NCBI RefSeq assembly: GCF_003122365.1
Contig: NZ_CP029254.1
Coordinates: 6,264,001 to 6,328,000 of the forward strand
Source: Streptomyces spongiicola
GTDB lineage: Bacteria; Actinomycetota; Actinomycetes; Streptomycetales; Streptomycetaceae
Direction of reading: 5' to 3'
DNA: 64,000 nt
How positions within the stretch are numbered: the stretch's first letter is position 1; every line of letters starts with the position of its first letter. A program made the translations under genes and the position numbers. The notes beneath the pieces were generated by a model. That model was given only the letters and a program-made list of their open reading frames with translations, did no database searches and was not told the DNA's origin. Shown here piece by piece: positions 19,529 to 29,267 of this stretch.

Positions 19529-20467
19529 TCAGCCGCCGTCCGCCCCTCCGCGCGCCCCGGTGCCGTCCGCGGCCCACCGCGGACCGCCGTCGCCGAGCCT
19601 TCCCGTCAGCCACGGCTCGCGGGCCAGCACGGCACCGGCCGTGACGCCCAGCGCGATCGCGGCACAGAGCACGATCAGCCAGGACAGCAGGGTGAAGACC
19701 GTGCCGACGGAACCGTACTCGGCCAGGCTCCGGTCGATGGCGCGGGGCATGTAGTACCGGCTGCCGATGAACAGCGCCGTCACGGCGAAGCCCGTCAGCA
19801 GCGCGCCCGGCAGCAGCGGCCGCCATCCGACGAGCCCGCCCAGCAGCAGATGCTGCGACCACCACCACAGCAGTACCTGCGACAGCATGGTGACCGGGAC
19901 GGCGAGCCACAGACCGGCGCCGAACCCTTCGCGTACGGGTCCCTGGACCATCAGTACGGCCAGCCACACGCCGATCCACGCCAGCCAGCGCCAGGGCGCG
20001 ATGCGCACGCCCGACCTCGGGACGAGCCAGGCCCGCTTGCACAGCCGCTGCATCGCCCGGCTGCAGGCCGTGGCGGACAGCAGCACCATCACCGCGCCGA
20101 TCACGCCGGTGGCCTCGCGCAGGTTGTCGTCCGTGGACCGGTACACCTGTTCGAGCAGATCCTTCGAGGCCCCGGTGAGCCCGAAGATCGCCGACACGGA
20201 GTCGACCAGCTGGTCCCGCACCGCCTCGGGGGCGAAGGACCCGATCACGAACAGCAGCGGCACGGCGGTGAGGAAGCACTGGGCGGCCAGCCGGGTGGCG
20301 GAGTCGAGGATGCTGACCGAGATCATACGGGCCGTCAGATGGGTGACGACGGGGAAGCGGGTCTCGGCGCGCTCGGCCGCCGACCGCGCGGAGGCACCCC
20401 ACGACGCGAAGCGTCCCGACCACCACGACGGGCGGAGGACGACCGGAGCCCGGCGCCGCGTGGTCAT
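19529..20467 (-). CDS. YihY/BrkB-family inner membrane protein
   Basis: A 312-residue membrane protein with six or so hydrophobic segments. The N-terminal cytosolic part leads into LDSATRLAAQCFLTAVPLLFVIG, and the C-terminal third has RYYMPRAIDRSLAEYGSVGTVFTLLSWL (in part), the conserved YxxxxxxxxxYGSLG-like block of the YihY/BrkB family. Once annotated as ribonuclease BN, the family has no proven enzymatic role. The ATG at 20467 begins just after repeat-rich DNA. Function unknown; an envelope or export role is plausible. Confidence 0.85.
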   Translation of the reverse strand: MTTRRRAPVVLRPSWWSGRFASWGASARSAAERAETRFPVVTHLTARMISVSILDSATRLAAQCFLTAVPLLFVIGSFAPEAVRDQLVDSVSAIFGLTGASKDLLEQVYRSTDDNLREATGVIGAVMVLLSATACSRAMQRLCKRAWLVPRSGVRIAPWRWLAWIGVWLAVLMVQGPVREGFGAGLWLAVPVTMLSQVLLWWWSQHLLLGGLVGWRPLLPGALLTGFAVTALFIGSRYYMPRAIDRSLAEYGSVGTVFTLLSWLIVLCAAIALGVTAGAVLAREPWLTGRLGDGGPRWAADGTGARGGADGG

Positions 20468-20539
20468 GCGCGCTCCTTTCCTGGACCAAGAGTGCGGGAG
20501 CCGGTTCGCACCGGCATCCCGGGACGCCGTGCACGCCCA

Positions 20540-20680
20540 CCGCCCGGGGAGCCCGCCGCACTCCGTCCTCGGGAGCCCGCCGCCCGGGGACCATCGGGAC
20601 CCTGTACTCGGGAGCCCGCCGCCCGGGGACCACCCGGACCCTGATTGCGGGAGCCCGCCGCCGGAGGCGACCATGGGCGG
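20540..20680. repeat. 39-bp direct repeats upstream of the YihY and GAP genes
   Basis: CGGGAGCCCGCCGCCCGGGGACC-type units recur with a spacing of 39 bases (two full units plus partial flanking copies). They fill the divergent gap between the YihY/BrkB gene and the GAP-family gene. Confidence 0.6.
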
Positions 20681-20782
20681 TGGGCGGGTCGGCCACGGCC
20701 CGCGTCCGAGGGGGGCGGCCGTCGGTCCCGGGCCCTCTCGCGAGCGGCCCGCACGGCGCGGAACCCGCCGGAGGGGAGCGAC

Positions 20783-21457
20783 ATGGTCCTCGACTTGCTG
20801 CTCATCGCCGTCGCCATCACCCTCGACCCGCTGCCCATCATGGCCTTCGTGCTGGTGCTGTCCTCCTACCGGGGCGTCTGGCGGGGCCTGGCGTTCATCC
20901 TCGCCTGGCTGGCCTGCCTGGTCGCAGTGATCGCCCTGGTGCTGCTGTTCACCGGCGGCCAGCCGCCACCCCCCAGGTCGCCCCCCTCCACGGCCGCCCT
21001 CGCGGCCAAACTGGCGATCGGCCTCGGGCTCGTCCTGTACGGCGCGCACCGCCGTCGCAGCCACCGGGCGCCCGCAGCGGCCTCCGAGGCGAAGGGCCGG
21101 GCCAGGCACGCGTCCGACCCGCACGGCGGTTCGGGCCGGGTGTCGCTCTGGTCGGCGGCCGCGCTCGCGGTCTTCCTCCAGCCCTGGGGCCTCGTCGCGG
21201 CCGCCGCCACCGTGGTGGTCCGAGCGGACCTCTCCCATGTCGCCTCGTTCGCCGCCCTGTTCGGGTTCGTCCTGCTCGCCACCGCCAGCCTGCTCGCGGC
21301 CGAGCTGTACACGGTGTTCGCGCCCGAGGCGGCGGGCGTACGGCTCGCGCGGCTGCGGAACTGGCTCCAGGAGCACCAGGAGCCGGCCATCGTCGTCGGC
21401 TGCCTGGTGCTGGGGCTGTGGCTGACGGGGAACAGCATCTACCAGCTCACCGGCTGA
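20783..21457 (+). CDS. GAP-family (Sap-like) membrane protein
   Basis: A 224-residue protein with six probable membrane segments, beginning DLLLIAVAITLDPLPIMAFVLVL and ending in a segment rich in leucine and valine. The LDPLPI/L-motif near the N-terminus and a cytoplasmic basic loop (RRRSHRAP) resemble GAP (GPL-addressing protein)/Sap proteins, actinobacterial membrane proteins tied in mycobacteria to surface-lipid export, and the wider LysE superfamily. ATG 20783 has GGAGGGGAG upstream. No lipid synthesis gene is adjacent. Confidence 0.65.
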   Translation: MVLDLLLIAVAITLDPLPIMAFVLVLSSYRGVWRGLAFILAWLACLVAVIALVLLFTGGQPPPPRSPPSTAALAAKLAIGLGLVLYGAHRRRSHRAPAAASEAKGRARHASDPHGGSGRVSLWSAAALAVFLQPWGLVAAAATVVVRADLSHVASFAALFGFVLLATASLLAAELYTVFAPEAAGVRLARLRNWLQEHQEPAIVVGCLVLGLWLTGNSIYQLTG

Positions 21458-21638
21458 CCGGGCCGTCCTGCCGCCGCCGGCGCCTCGCGCGGGTCCCGGG
21501 CCCAGGGGGCATCGCCGCCGGAGGTGCGAAGCATTCGGGCGGGTGCTCCAATGGCTTACGGGCCGCCCCCCGAGGGGCTGCCGGACGTTCGGCGGGGAAA
21601 GCCGCCCCGGACCGCTGATGCGCTCGCAGGGAGTGGTC

Positions 21639-22103
21639 ATGAGCGATGACCTCGAAGAAATGGGACCGGTCGACTACCTGGTGGTGGAGTTCCCCGGCAA
21701 CCAGATGACGGGCGAGGGCCTACCGCTGCTCGTCGACCTCGTCGAACGGCGGATCATCCGCGTTCTCGACCTGCTGTTCGTCCGCAAGGACACCGACGGC
21801 ACCGTCACCGCCCTGGAGTTCTCCGACATGGACGGCGACGGGACGCTCGACCTGGCCGTCTTCGAAGGTGCGTCCTCCGGCCTGCTCGGCCAGGACGACC
21901 TCGAAGAGGCCGCCGCGGCCGTCGAACCGGGCAGCTCCGCCGCCGTCCTGGTGTACGAGAACACCTGGGCCGCGCCGCTCGCCCGCGCCCTGCGCCGCGG
22001 CGGGGCCCAACTGGTCGCGGGTGGACGCATCCCCGTCCAGCAGCTGCTGGCCGCCCTGGACGAGGTCGAAGGCGTGTCCGGGCAGGGGGCGTCCGCGGCC
22101 TGA
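21639..22103 (+). CDS. DUF6325-family protein
   Basis: A 154-residue acidic cytosolic protein. It starts at ATG 21639 after AGGGAG (an in-frame ATG at 21618 is less likely). GPVDYLVVEFPGNQMTGEGL, RIIRVLDLLFVRKDTDG and a final VAGGRIP are the hallmarks of the DUF6325 (DUF1269-like) family, found widely in actinobacterial stress clusters. No catalytic residues are evident. It is followed by a SHOCT protein, a pairing often seen for these genes. Confidence 0.75.
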   Translation: MSDDLEEMGPVDYLVVEFPGNQMTGEGLPLLVDLVERRIIRVLDLLFVRKDTDGTVTALEFSDMDGDGTLDLAVFEGASSGLLGQDDLEEAAAAVEPGSSAAVLVYENTWAAPLARALRRGGAQLVAGGRIPVQQLLAALDEVEGVSGQGASAA

Positions 22104-22271
22104 AGCGCCCGGACGGCCCCCGTCGGCGCACCGGCGCACCGGCGGTCGGGCGCACCGGCGGTCCGGCGGACGGACCCGCCCCCGTCGCAGACACCCCGGA
22201 CGTCCCCGCACCCCGCCGTCACGCGCCGTCGCCGGCACGGAGGCGTCCCTTCACCCGTACGGGAGGACGAC

Positions 22272-22625
22272 ATGCCCCGCCTCATCCGCAGAGTGGTCCG
22301 CACGGCCGCCGTCGCGGGCACCGCCACGGCGGTCTCCCATCGCGTGTCGCGCCGGCAGTCGGGCCGGTGGGCCCAGCAGCAGGGCCAGCAGGGCCAGCAG
22401 GAGCAGGGGCGGGACCGGCCGCAGCAGGAGCGGTCGCCGCAGCAGGCCCAGGCTCCGGCAGGGGCGGACCCGGCCGCGTCCCGGGGGGCGGAGCCCCCTC
22501 CGATGCCGCCCGACGACGAGATGGGCCGGAAGATCGACAGGCTCAAGGAACTCGGCGAGCTGAAGGCCCAGGGCCTGCTCACCGAGCAGGAGTTCACGGC
22601 CGAGAAGCAGAAGGTCCTCGGCTGA
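22272..22625 (+). CDS. SHOCT-domain small protein
   Basis: A 117-residue protein: basic N-terminus (RLIRRVVRTAAVAG), a glutamine-rich linker (QQQGQQGQQEQG) and a C-terminal SHOCT helix pair, DRLKELGELKAQGLLTEQEF followed by TAEKQKVL. SHOCT motifs are short oligomerisation/anchoring modules found at protein ends. GGAGGACG lies just before the ATG. It pairs with the upstream DUF6325 gene and is 12 bases from the chloride-channel gene. Confidence 0.82.
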   Translation: MPRLIRRVVRTAAVAGTATAVSHRVSRRQSGRWAQQQGQQGQQEQGRDRPQQERSPQQAQAPAGADPAASRGAEPPPMPPDDEMGRKIDRLKELGELKAQGLLTEQEFTAEKQKVLG

Positions 22626-22637
22626 GGGCCGCCGCCG

Positions 22638-24035
22638 ATGACGCAGCCGCAGGCCGGGCCGGAGCAGGGGGACAGCGCGCCCGGGAGCCCCCGTCCGGAG
22701 CCCGACGAGCTACGCTCACTCCTGCTCAGCACCTCATACCGCCGGATTCTGCTGTTCTCCGCGCTCATCGGGGTCCCGATCTCGCTGATCGCCTTCTGGT
22801 TCCTCGTCGCGCTGCACCAGCTCGAGCACCTGATGTGGGACCACCTGCCGAGGACGCTGCTCGGCGGCCCGGACCCGCCGTGGTGGTGGCCGCTGGTGCT
22901 GCTGCCCCTCGCGGGCCTGATCGTCGGCCTGGTCGTGGTCCGGCTGCCGGGCGCGGGCGGCCATGTCCCCGCGTACGGGCTCCAGCCCGGCGGCGCGTCC
23001 CCCAGGGCCCTGCCCGGCGTGGTCGTCGCGGCGGCGGCGAGCCTGCCGCTCGGCGCCGCGCTCGGCCCCGAGGCGCCGCTCATCGCCCTGGGCGGCGGTC
23101 TCGCGCTGCTGTTCCGCGACCTCGCCCGGAGCGGTACGACGCCCCAGAACACCGCCCTGCTGGGCGCCGCCGGAGCCGGCGCCGCGATCGCCGTGGTCCT
23201 CGGCAACCCGGTGATCGCCGCCGTACTGCTGATGGAGATCATCGGCGTGGGCGGCCCCCGGCTGGTCGCGGTGATGCTCCCGGCGCTGCTGTCGAGCGGT
23301 GTCGGATCGCTGGTGTTCACGGGCTTCGGCCGGTGGACCGGGCTCCAGACGGGCAGCCTCCGGCTGCCGGTGTCCGGGCCGTTTCCGCACCTCGACGCCG
23401 GGGACGTGGGCTGGACCCTGCTCGTCGGCGCGGTCGTCGGCGTGCTGGTCCACACGATCCAGGTCGGCGGGCGGCTGGCGGCCGGACTCGTCCGCACCCG
23501 GCCAGTCCCCTTCACCGTGCTGTGCGCCCTGGGGGCGGGAGCCTGCGCGGCCCTCTACACGGGTGTCACCGGCCGGACACCGGCGGACGTCGCCTCGTCC
23601 GGAGAGGGCACCATGGCGCGGCTGGCGTCCGACCCGGCCTCCTGGGGGGTGGGCGCGCTCCTCGCCGTCCTCGTCTTCAAGGGCATCGCGTACGCGCTGT
23701 GCCTGGGCAGCCTGCGCGGTGGCCCGATCTTCCCGGCGCTGTTCCTGGGCGCCGCGACGGGCGTGCTGCTGGCGCCGCTGCCCGGATTCGGCGTCATCCC
23801 CGGCATGGCGGCCGGGATGGCCGCCTCGGCCGGCGCCGCACTGCGGCTGCCCGTCAGCAGCGTGGTGCTGGTGGCCCTGCTGCTGGGCAGCATCGACATG
23901 ACGCCCGTGGTGATCCTCGCGGCGGTGGTCGCGATCGTCACCACCGAACTGCTGCCGGGCGCACACGGGGCGCCGCCGCCGGAGTCCGCCCCGGCGGCCC
24001 CGGCCGGAGCGGGCGCGGCCCGGGGAGCACCATGA
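22638..24035 (+). CDS. CLC-family chloride channel/transporter
   Basis: A 465-residue membrane protein with about ten hydrophobic helices. The three anion-pathway blocks of the CLC fold are recognisable in divergent form: GAGGHVPAYG near residue 108, GAALGPEAPLIALGGG near 140 (the glutamate equivalent to the gating/exchange Glu is present) and GGPIFPALFLGAATG near 365. It probably moves Cl- with or without H+ exchange. The stop overlaps the ATG of the cyclase gene (ATGA). Confidence 0.87.
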   Translation: MTQPQAGPEQGDSAPGSPRPEPDELRSLLLSTSYRRILLFSALIGVPISLIAFWFLVALHQLEHLMWDHLPRTLLGGPDPPWWWPLVLLPLAGLIVGLVVVRLPGAGGHVPAYGLQPGGASPRALPGVVVAAAASLPLGAALGPEAPLIALGGGLALLFRDLARSGTTPQNTALLGAAGAGAAIAVVLGNPVIAAVLLMEIIGVGGPRLVAVMLPALLSSGVGSLVFTGFGRWTGLQTGSLRLPVSGPFPHLDAGDVGWTLLVGAVVGVLVHTIQVGGRLAAGLVRTRPVPFTVLCALGAGACAALYTGVTGRTPADVASSGEGTMARLASDPASWGVGALLAVLVFKGIAYALCLGSLRGGPIFPALFLGAATGVLLAPLPGFGVIPGMAAGMAASAGAALRLPVSSVVLVALLLGSIDMTPVVILAAVVAIVTTELLPGAHGAPPPESAPAAPAGAGAARGAP

Positions 24036-24958
24036 CCACGATGATGAGCACCGAGGAGTTCCGGGCCCTCCACGAGCGGGTCCGCGAGCGGACGCGGCGC
24101 GGCCCGGGCGACCGCCGGGGCACACTGGGCAACCTCACACCCGACCGGGTGGCGGCGGCGGCCCGCGAGGTCACGACGGGACGGACCGTGTCGCTCGCCG
24201 CGCCCGTGGAGACCCGTGCCGGGCCGGACAACCCGGAGCCCGCCCGGCACCGGATGAAGGCGCCCGACCCCGGCCGGCAGCCGTCCCCCGGGCTCCGGTT
24301 CGCCCTGGACCGCTTCGGGATGAACGTGCACGGCGACGTCGACAGCCATCTCGACGCCCTGTGCCACGTCCTGTACGACGGCACGCTGTACAACGGCGTG
24401 CCGGCCGGCAGCGTGACCGCGGACGGAGCCACCGAACTCGCCGTCGACGTCGCGCGGGACGGCGTCGTGGGCCGGGGCGTGCTGCTGGACATCCCCCGCC
24501 TCAGGGGGGTGCCCTGGCTGGAACCGGGGGAGCAGGTCACCGCCGCCGATCTGACCGCGGCCGAGGCCGCCCAGGGGGTGCGCACCGGACCGGGGGACGT
24601 GCTGCTGGTCCGGGTGGGCCACCGGCGCAGGCGCCGGGAGCACGGTGCGTGGAACACCGCGGAGGCGCGCGCCGGACTCCGCCCGGAGGCCGTCGAGTTC
24701 CTCGTCGACCGGCGCGTGGCGATGCTCGGCTGCGACGGCAACAGCGACACCGCGCCGAGCACCGTGGAGGGCGTCGCCTTCCCCGTCCACGTCCTGACCA
24801 TCCACGCCATGGGCATGCAGCTCATGGACTATCTGCAGTTCGAGGAGCTGGCACCGGTCTGCGAGGAGGAGGGCCGCTGGAGCTTCCTCTGCGCGGTCGC
24901 GCCGCTGCGGCTGCCCGGGGCCACCGGCTCACCCGTCAACCCGATCGCCGTGCTGTGA
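24032..24958 (+). CDS. Cyclase-family (KynB-like metal hydrolase) protein
   Basis: A 308-residue hydrolase of the cyclase/kynurenine formamidase family. The metal-binding motif appears as HGDVDSHLDALCH near residue 94 (family form HxGTHxDxPxH), and DGNSDTAPST plus PVHVLTIHAMGMQLMD carry the C-terminal histidine and substrate-site residues. Members hydrolyse formyl-amides or isatin-type rings; substrate here is unknown. It is translationally coupled to the CLC gene (ATGA overlap), an unexpected partnership. Confidence 0.78.
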   Translation: MTTMMSTEEFRALHERVRERTRRGPGDRRGTLGNLTPDRVAAAAREVTTGRTVSLAAPVETRAGPDNPEPARHRMKAPDPGRQPSPGLRFALDRFGMNVHGDVDSHLDALCHVLYDGTLYNGVPAGSVTADGATELAVDVARDGVVGRGVLLDIPRLRGVPWLEPGEQVTAADLTAAEAAQGVRTGPGDVLLVRVGHRRRRREHGAWNTAEARAGLRPEAVEFLVDRRVAMLGCDGNSDTAPSTVEGVAFPVHVLTIHAMGMQLMDYLQFEELAPVCEEEGRWSFLCAVAPLRLPGATGSPVNPIAVL

Positions 24959-25133
24959 CTCCCCGTCCGGCCCCCGCGGCCCCCGCCCTTGCCCCTGCCC
25001 CTGCCCCCGCCTCCGCCCTTGCCCCGGCTCCTGCCCCTGCCCCGGCTCCTGCCCCGGGGCCCGGCCCCCTCACCGATCCCGAACCCGACATCCGGGCCAG
25101 GACGCGGATCCCGCGCCCGGAACCGCGAGAACG
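24959..25133. repeat. CCCCTGCC-type low-complexity spacer
   Basis: From about 24985 to 25065 the plus strand is a run of GCCCCTGCCCCGGCTCCTG-like units. The leftward strand shows a long Gly/Ala-rich shadow frame. No gene is supported; the promoter for the GMC gene may lie at the right end. Confidence 0.5.
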
Positions 25134-25142
25134 GTGGCTGCC

Positions 25143-26726
25143 ATGACCGAATCCCCGCACTACGACGTCATCGTCATCGGTACCGGAGCGGGCGGTGGGA
25201 CCCTCGCCCACCGCCTCGCCCCCACCGGCTGCCGCGTCCTCCTCCTGGAACGGGGCGGCTACCTCCCCCGGGAACGCGACAACTGGGACTCCACGGCCGT
25301 CTTCGTCAAGGGCAGGTACCGCGCCCCCGAGTTCTGGTACGACAAACACGGCAACTCCTTCCCGCCCGAGGTCAACTACTACGTCGGCGGCAACACCAAG
25401 TTCTACGGCGCCGCGCTCTTCCGGCTGCGCCCCGAGGACTTCGGGGTGGTGCACCACCACGACGGGGTGTCCCCGGCGTGGCCGCTGGGCTACGCGGACC
25501 TGGAGCCCTACTACACCCAGGCGGAGCACCTCTACCTCGTGCACGGCAGCCACGGCGAGGACCCCACGGAGGGCGCGGTGAGCGGCCAGTACCGCCACCC
25601 GCCCGTCGCGCACGAGCCGCGCATCCAGCAGTTGAGCGACGACCTGGAGAAGCAGGGCCTGCACCCCTTCCACCTGCCCATCGGCGTCAACCTGACGCAG
25701 GACGGCGAGGGCCGCGCCACCCGCTCCAGCGTCTGCATCCGCTGCGACCGGGTCGACGGCTTCCCCTGCCCGGTGCGCGGCAAGTCCGACGCACAGGTCA
25801 TCTGCGTCGAACCCGCCCTGGAGCACCCCAACGTGGACCTGGTCACCCACGCCCGGGTGACCAGGCTGGAGACCGACCCCGGGGGCCGCACCGTCACCGC
25901 CGTCGTCGCGGAACTCGCCGACGGCACCGAGGCCCGGTTCTCCTCCCACCTCGTCGCCGTGGCCTGCGGCGCCGTCAACACCGCGGCCCTGCTGCTGGCG
26001 TCGGCCGGCGACCGGCACCCGGACGGGCTCGCCAACAGCTCGGGCGTGGTGGGGCGCCACTACATGCGGCACAACAACCTCGCGCTGATGGCGGTGTCGA
26101 AGGAACCCAACGACACCCGCTTCCAGAAGACCCTCGCCCTGCACGACTGGTACCTGGGCGCGGACGACTGGGAGTACCCCCTGGGCGGGATCCAGATGCT
26201 CGGCAAGTCCGACGCCGAGCAGATCCACGGCGAGGCGCCGCGCTGGGCGGGGGCGGTGACACCCCAGATGCCGTTCGAGGTACTGGCCCGCCACGCCGTC
26301 GACTTCTGGCTGTGCGGGGAGGACCTCCCGGACCCCGGCAACCGGGTCACCCTGGACCGGGACGGCGGCATCCGACTCGCCCTCGACGAGAAGAACAACA
26401 TCACCGCACTGAACCGGCTGCGCCGCAAACTGCAGGGCATGCTGGGCCGGCTGGGGATGCACGAGCACCATCTGCTGCCGCACAGCCTCTATCTGCACAA
26501 GGGCATGCCCATCGGGGCGACCGCCCACCAGGCCGGCACCGTGCGCTTCGGCCACGACTCCGCGACCTCCGCGCTGGACGTCAACTGCAAGGCCCACGAC
26601 CTCGACAACCTCTATGCCGTGGACACGAGCTTCTTCCCGAGCATCGGCGCCGTCAACCCGTCGCTGACCGCCATCGCCAACGCCCTGCGCGTCGGCGACC
26701 ACCTGGCCGAGCGGCTCCGCGGCTGA
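25143..26726 (+). CDS. GMC-family oxidoreductase
   Basis: A 527-residue FAD enzyme of the glucose-methanol-choline class. N-terminal VIVIGTGAGGGTLAHRL is the FAD dinucleotide loop; GGNTKFYGAALFRLR is the second conserved block; the C-terminus has the catalytic-domain sequence HQAGTVRFGHD and the FAD-closing segment SFFPSIGAVNPSLTAIANAL. ATG 25143 is used; GTG 25134 would add three residues. Likely oxidises a sugar, polyol or sterol-like alcohol. The next genes, a glucose-dehydrogenase-type SDR and cytochrome bd, point to a redox role. Confidence 0.87.
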   Translation: MTESPHYDVIVIGTGAGGGTLAHRLAPTGCRVLLLERGGYLPRERDNWDSTAVFVKGRYRAPEFWYDKHGNSFPPEVNYYVGGNTKFYGAALFRLRPEDFGVVHHHDGVSPAWPLGYADLEPYYTQAEHLYLVHGSHGEDPTEGAVSGQYRHPPVAHEPRIQQLSDDLEKQGLHPFHLPIGVNLTQDGEGRATRSSVCIRCDRVDGFPCPVRGKSDAQVICVEPALEHPNVDLVTHARVTRLETDPGGRTVTAVVAELADGTEARFSSHLVAVACGAVNTAALLLASAGDRHPDGLANSSGVVGRHYMRHNNLALMAVSKEPNDTRFQKTLALHDWYLGADDWEYPLGGIQMLGKSDAEQIHGEAPRWAGAVTPQMPFEVLARHAVDFWLCGEDLPDPGNRVTLDRDGGIRLALDEKNNITALNRLRRKLQGMLGRLGMHEHHLLPHSLYLHKGMPIGATAHQAGTVRFGHDSATSALDVNCKAHDLDNLYAVDTSFFPSIGAVNPSLTAIANALRVGDHLAERLRG

Positions 26727-26876
26727 GCCGACCGGGCGAACATCGGGCACCCAACGGCCCACACGGCCGTGCGCTGTCCGCCTGACGCCGCACGCCGGTG
26801 GTTCCGTTGCGCGCGGGTTCCGTCCAGCGCCGCCCGCGGCCCCCGGGCCGAAGGCGGGGCGTTCGAAGGAGGCAGC

Positions 26877-27713
<837 letters not shown>

Positions 27714-27755
27714 CTCCGCGCGCGATCCGAAGGGTTCCGACGACCGAAGGCACAC

Positions 27756-29267
27756 ATGCACAATCCGGTATCCCTGCCGCCCGGGGCGCAACTGCTGCTC
27801 GCGGAGGCGCCCGCCCAACTGCTGCCGGCCCGGGAGCTGATGGCGTTCACGCTCGCCTCCCATATCATCCTGGTGCCGATGGGGGTGGCACTGCCGCTGA
27901 TCACCCTGATCATGCACTACCGGGGGCTGCGCCGGAACGACCCCACGTCCCTGCTGCTCGCCCGCCGCTGGTCGGCCGTGATGGCCCTCCAGTTCGCCGT
28001 CGGCGTCGTCACCGGCACCGTGCTGTCCTTCGAGTTCGGGCTGCTCTGGCCGGGACTGATGGGCCGCTGGGGCGACGTCTTCGGTATCGGTTTCGGCGTC
28101 GAGGCGTGGGCGTTCTTCCTGGAGGCCGTCCTCATCGCCGTCTACCTCTACGGCTGGCGGCGGCTGCCGGCCCGCACCCACTTCCTCCTCGGTCTGCCGC
28201 TGCCGGCCACCGCGCTGCTCGGCACCTTCGGCATCCTCGCGGCCAACTCCTGGATGAACACCCCCCAGGGATTCCGGCTCGACTCCACGGGCAATCCCGT
28301 GGACGTCGACGTCTGGAAGGCCATCTTCACCCCGATGTTCGGGCCGCAGTTCTGGCACTTCGTGGTGGCGATGTTCATGACCGCGGGGTTCGTCGTCGCG
28401 GGCGTCTACGCCGTCGGCATCCTGAGGGGCCGCTGGGACCACTACCACCGGATCGGCTTCGCCGTCCCGTTCACCGTCGCGGCGGTCCTCACACCCGTCC
28501 AGTTCGTACTCGGCGACACCATCGCCCGCTCCGTGTTCCACAAGCAGCCGATCAAGTTCGCCGCCATGGAACTCGTGTGGGAGACCGACACCCATGTGCC
28601 GGAGTACATCTTCGGCCGACTGCACCCCGACGGCACCGTCACCGGCGGCATCAGGATCCCCCAACTCGACTCCATCCTGGCCGGTTTCCGGCCCGACACC
28701 CGGGTCACCGGCCTCACCTCGGTACCCGCCGCCGACCGGCCCGACCCCACCGAGGCCACGATCGTCCACTGGGCCTTCGACATCATGGTCGTCATCGGTT
28801 CGCTGCTGGGGCTGCTCGTGCTCTGCTACGCGTGGGCCGTGTGGCGCAGGCGGAAGCGGCCCGCGGCCGAACGACTGCCCCGGTCGCGGTGGTTCTACCG
28901 CGGCGCGGCCTGCGCCGGGGTCGCCTCCGTCGTCGCCGTCGAGTGCGGCTGGATCGCCACCGAGGTGGGGCGGCAGCCCTGGATCGTCTACCAGAACATG
29001 CGGGTCGCCGAGGCGGTCACCTCGACCCGGTCCGCCACCCTCTGGACCATGTTCGGTGTGGTCGTCGTCGTGTACGTCTTCATCTTCGGCTCGCTCCTCG
29101 CGGTGCTGCTCAAGATGCGCACCCGCTGGCGAATCGAGGACGCGGCGGCCGGGACGGCCATCCCCGCCGAGGGCCCGGAGACCGAGACGCCCTACGGCCC
29201 GCGCGCCGCCGTACCGGCCGCGGCCGCCGGCCAGGGGGCCCGCGAGGAGGAGGACGGGACACCATGA
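27756..29267 (+). CDS. cydA: Cytochrome bd-type quinol oxidase subunit I
   Basis: A 503-residue membrane subunit carrying the haems of the bd terminal oxidase, which reduces O2 with quinol. The haem and proton-path residues are all present: His36 in LASHII, the two glutamates in GVEAWAFFLEAV, QFWHFVVAMF (b558 His), KFAAMELVWET (quinol-site Lys/Glu), FDIMVVIG (b558 Met) and the GWIATEVGRQPW signature. The Q-loop is short, as in the CIO/S-type group. Stop overlaps the cydB start. No cydDC exporter follows, so this may be a second bd oxidase relying on cydDC elsewhere. Confidence 0.93.
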   Translation: MHNPVSLPPGAQLLLAEAPAQLLPARELMAFTLASHIILVPMGVALPLITLIMHYRGLRRNDPTSLLLARRWSAVMALQFAVGVVTGTVLSFEFGLLWPGLMGRWGDVFGIGFGVEAWAFFLEAVLIAVYLYGWRRLPARTHFLLGLPLPATALLGTFGILAANSWMNTPQGFRLDSTGNPVDVDVWKAIFTPMFGPQFWHFVVAMFMTAGFVVAGVYAVGILRGRWDHYHRIGFAVPFTVAAVLTPVQFVLGDTIARSVFHKQPIKFAAMELVWETDTHVPEYIFGRLHPDGTVTGGIRIPQLDSILAGFRPDTRVTGLTSVPAADRPDPTEATIVHWAFDIMVVIGSLLGLLVLCYAWAVWRRRKRPAAERLPRSRWFYRGAACAGVASVVAVECGWIATEVGRQPWIVYQNMRVAEAVTSTRSATLWTMFGVVVVVYVFIFGSLLAVLLKMRTRWRIEDAAAGTAIPAEGPETETPYGPRAAVPAAAAGQGAREEEDGTP

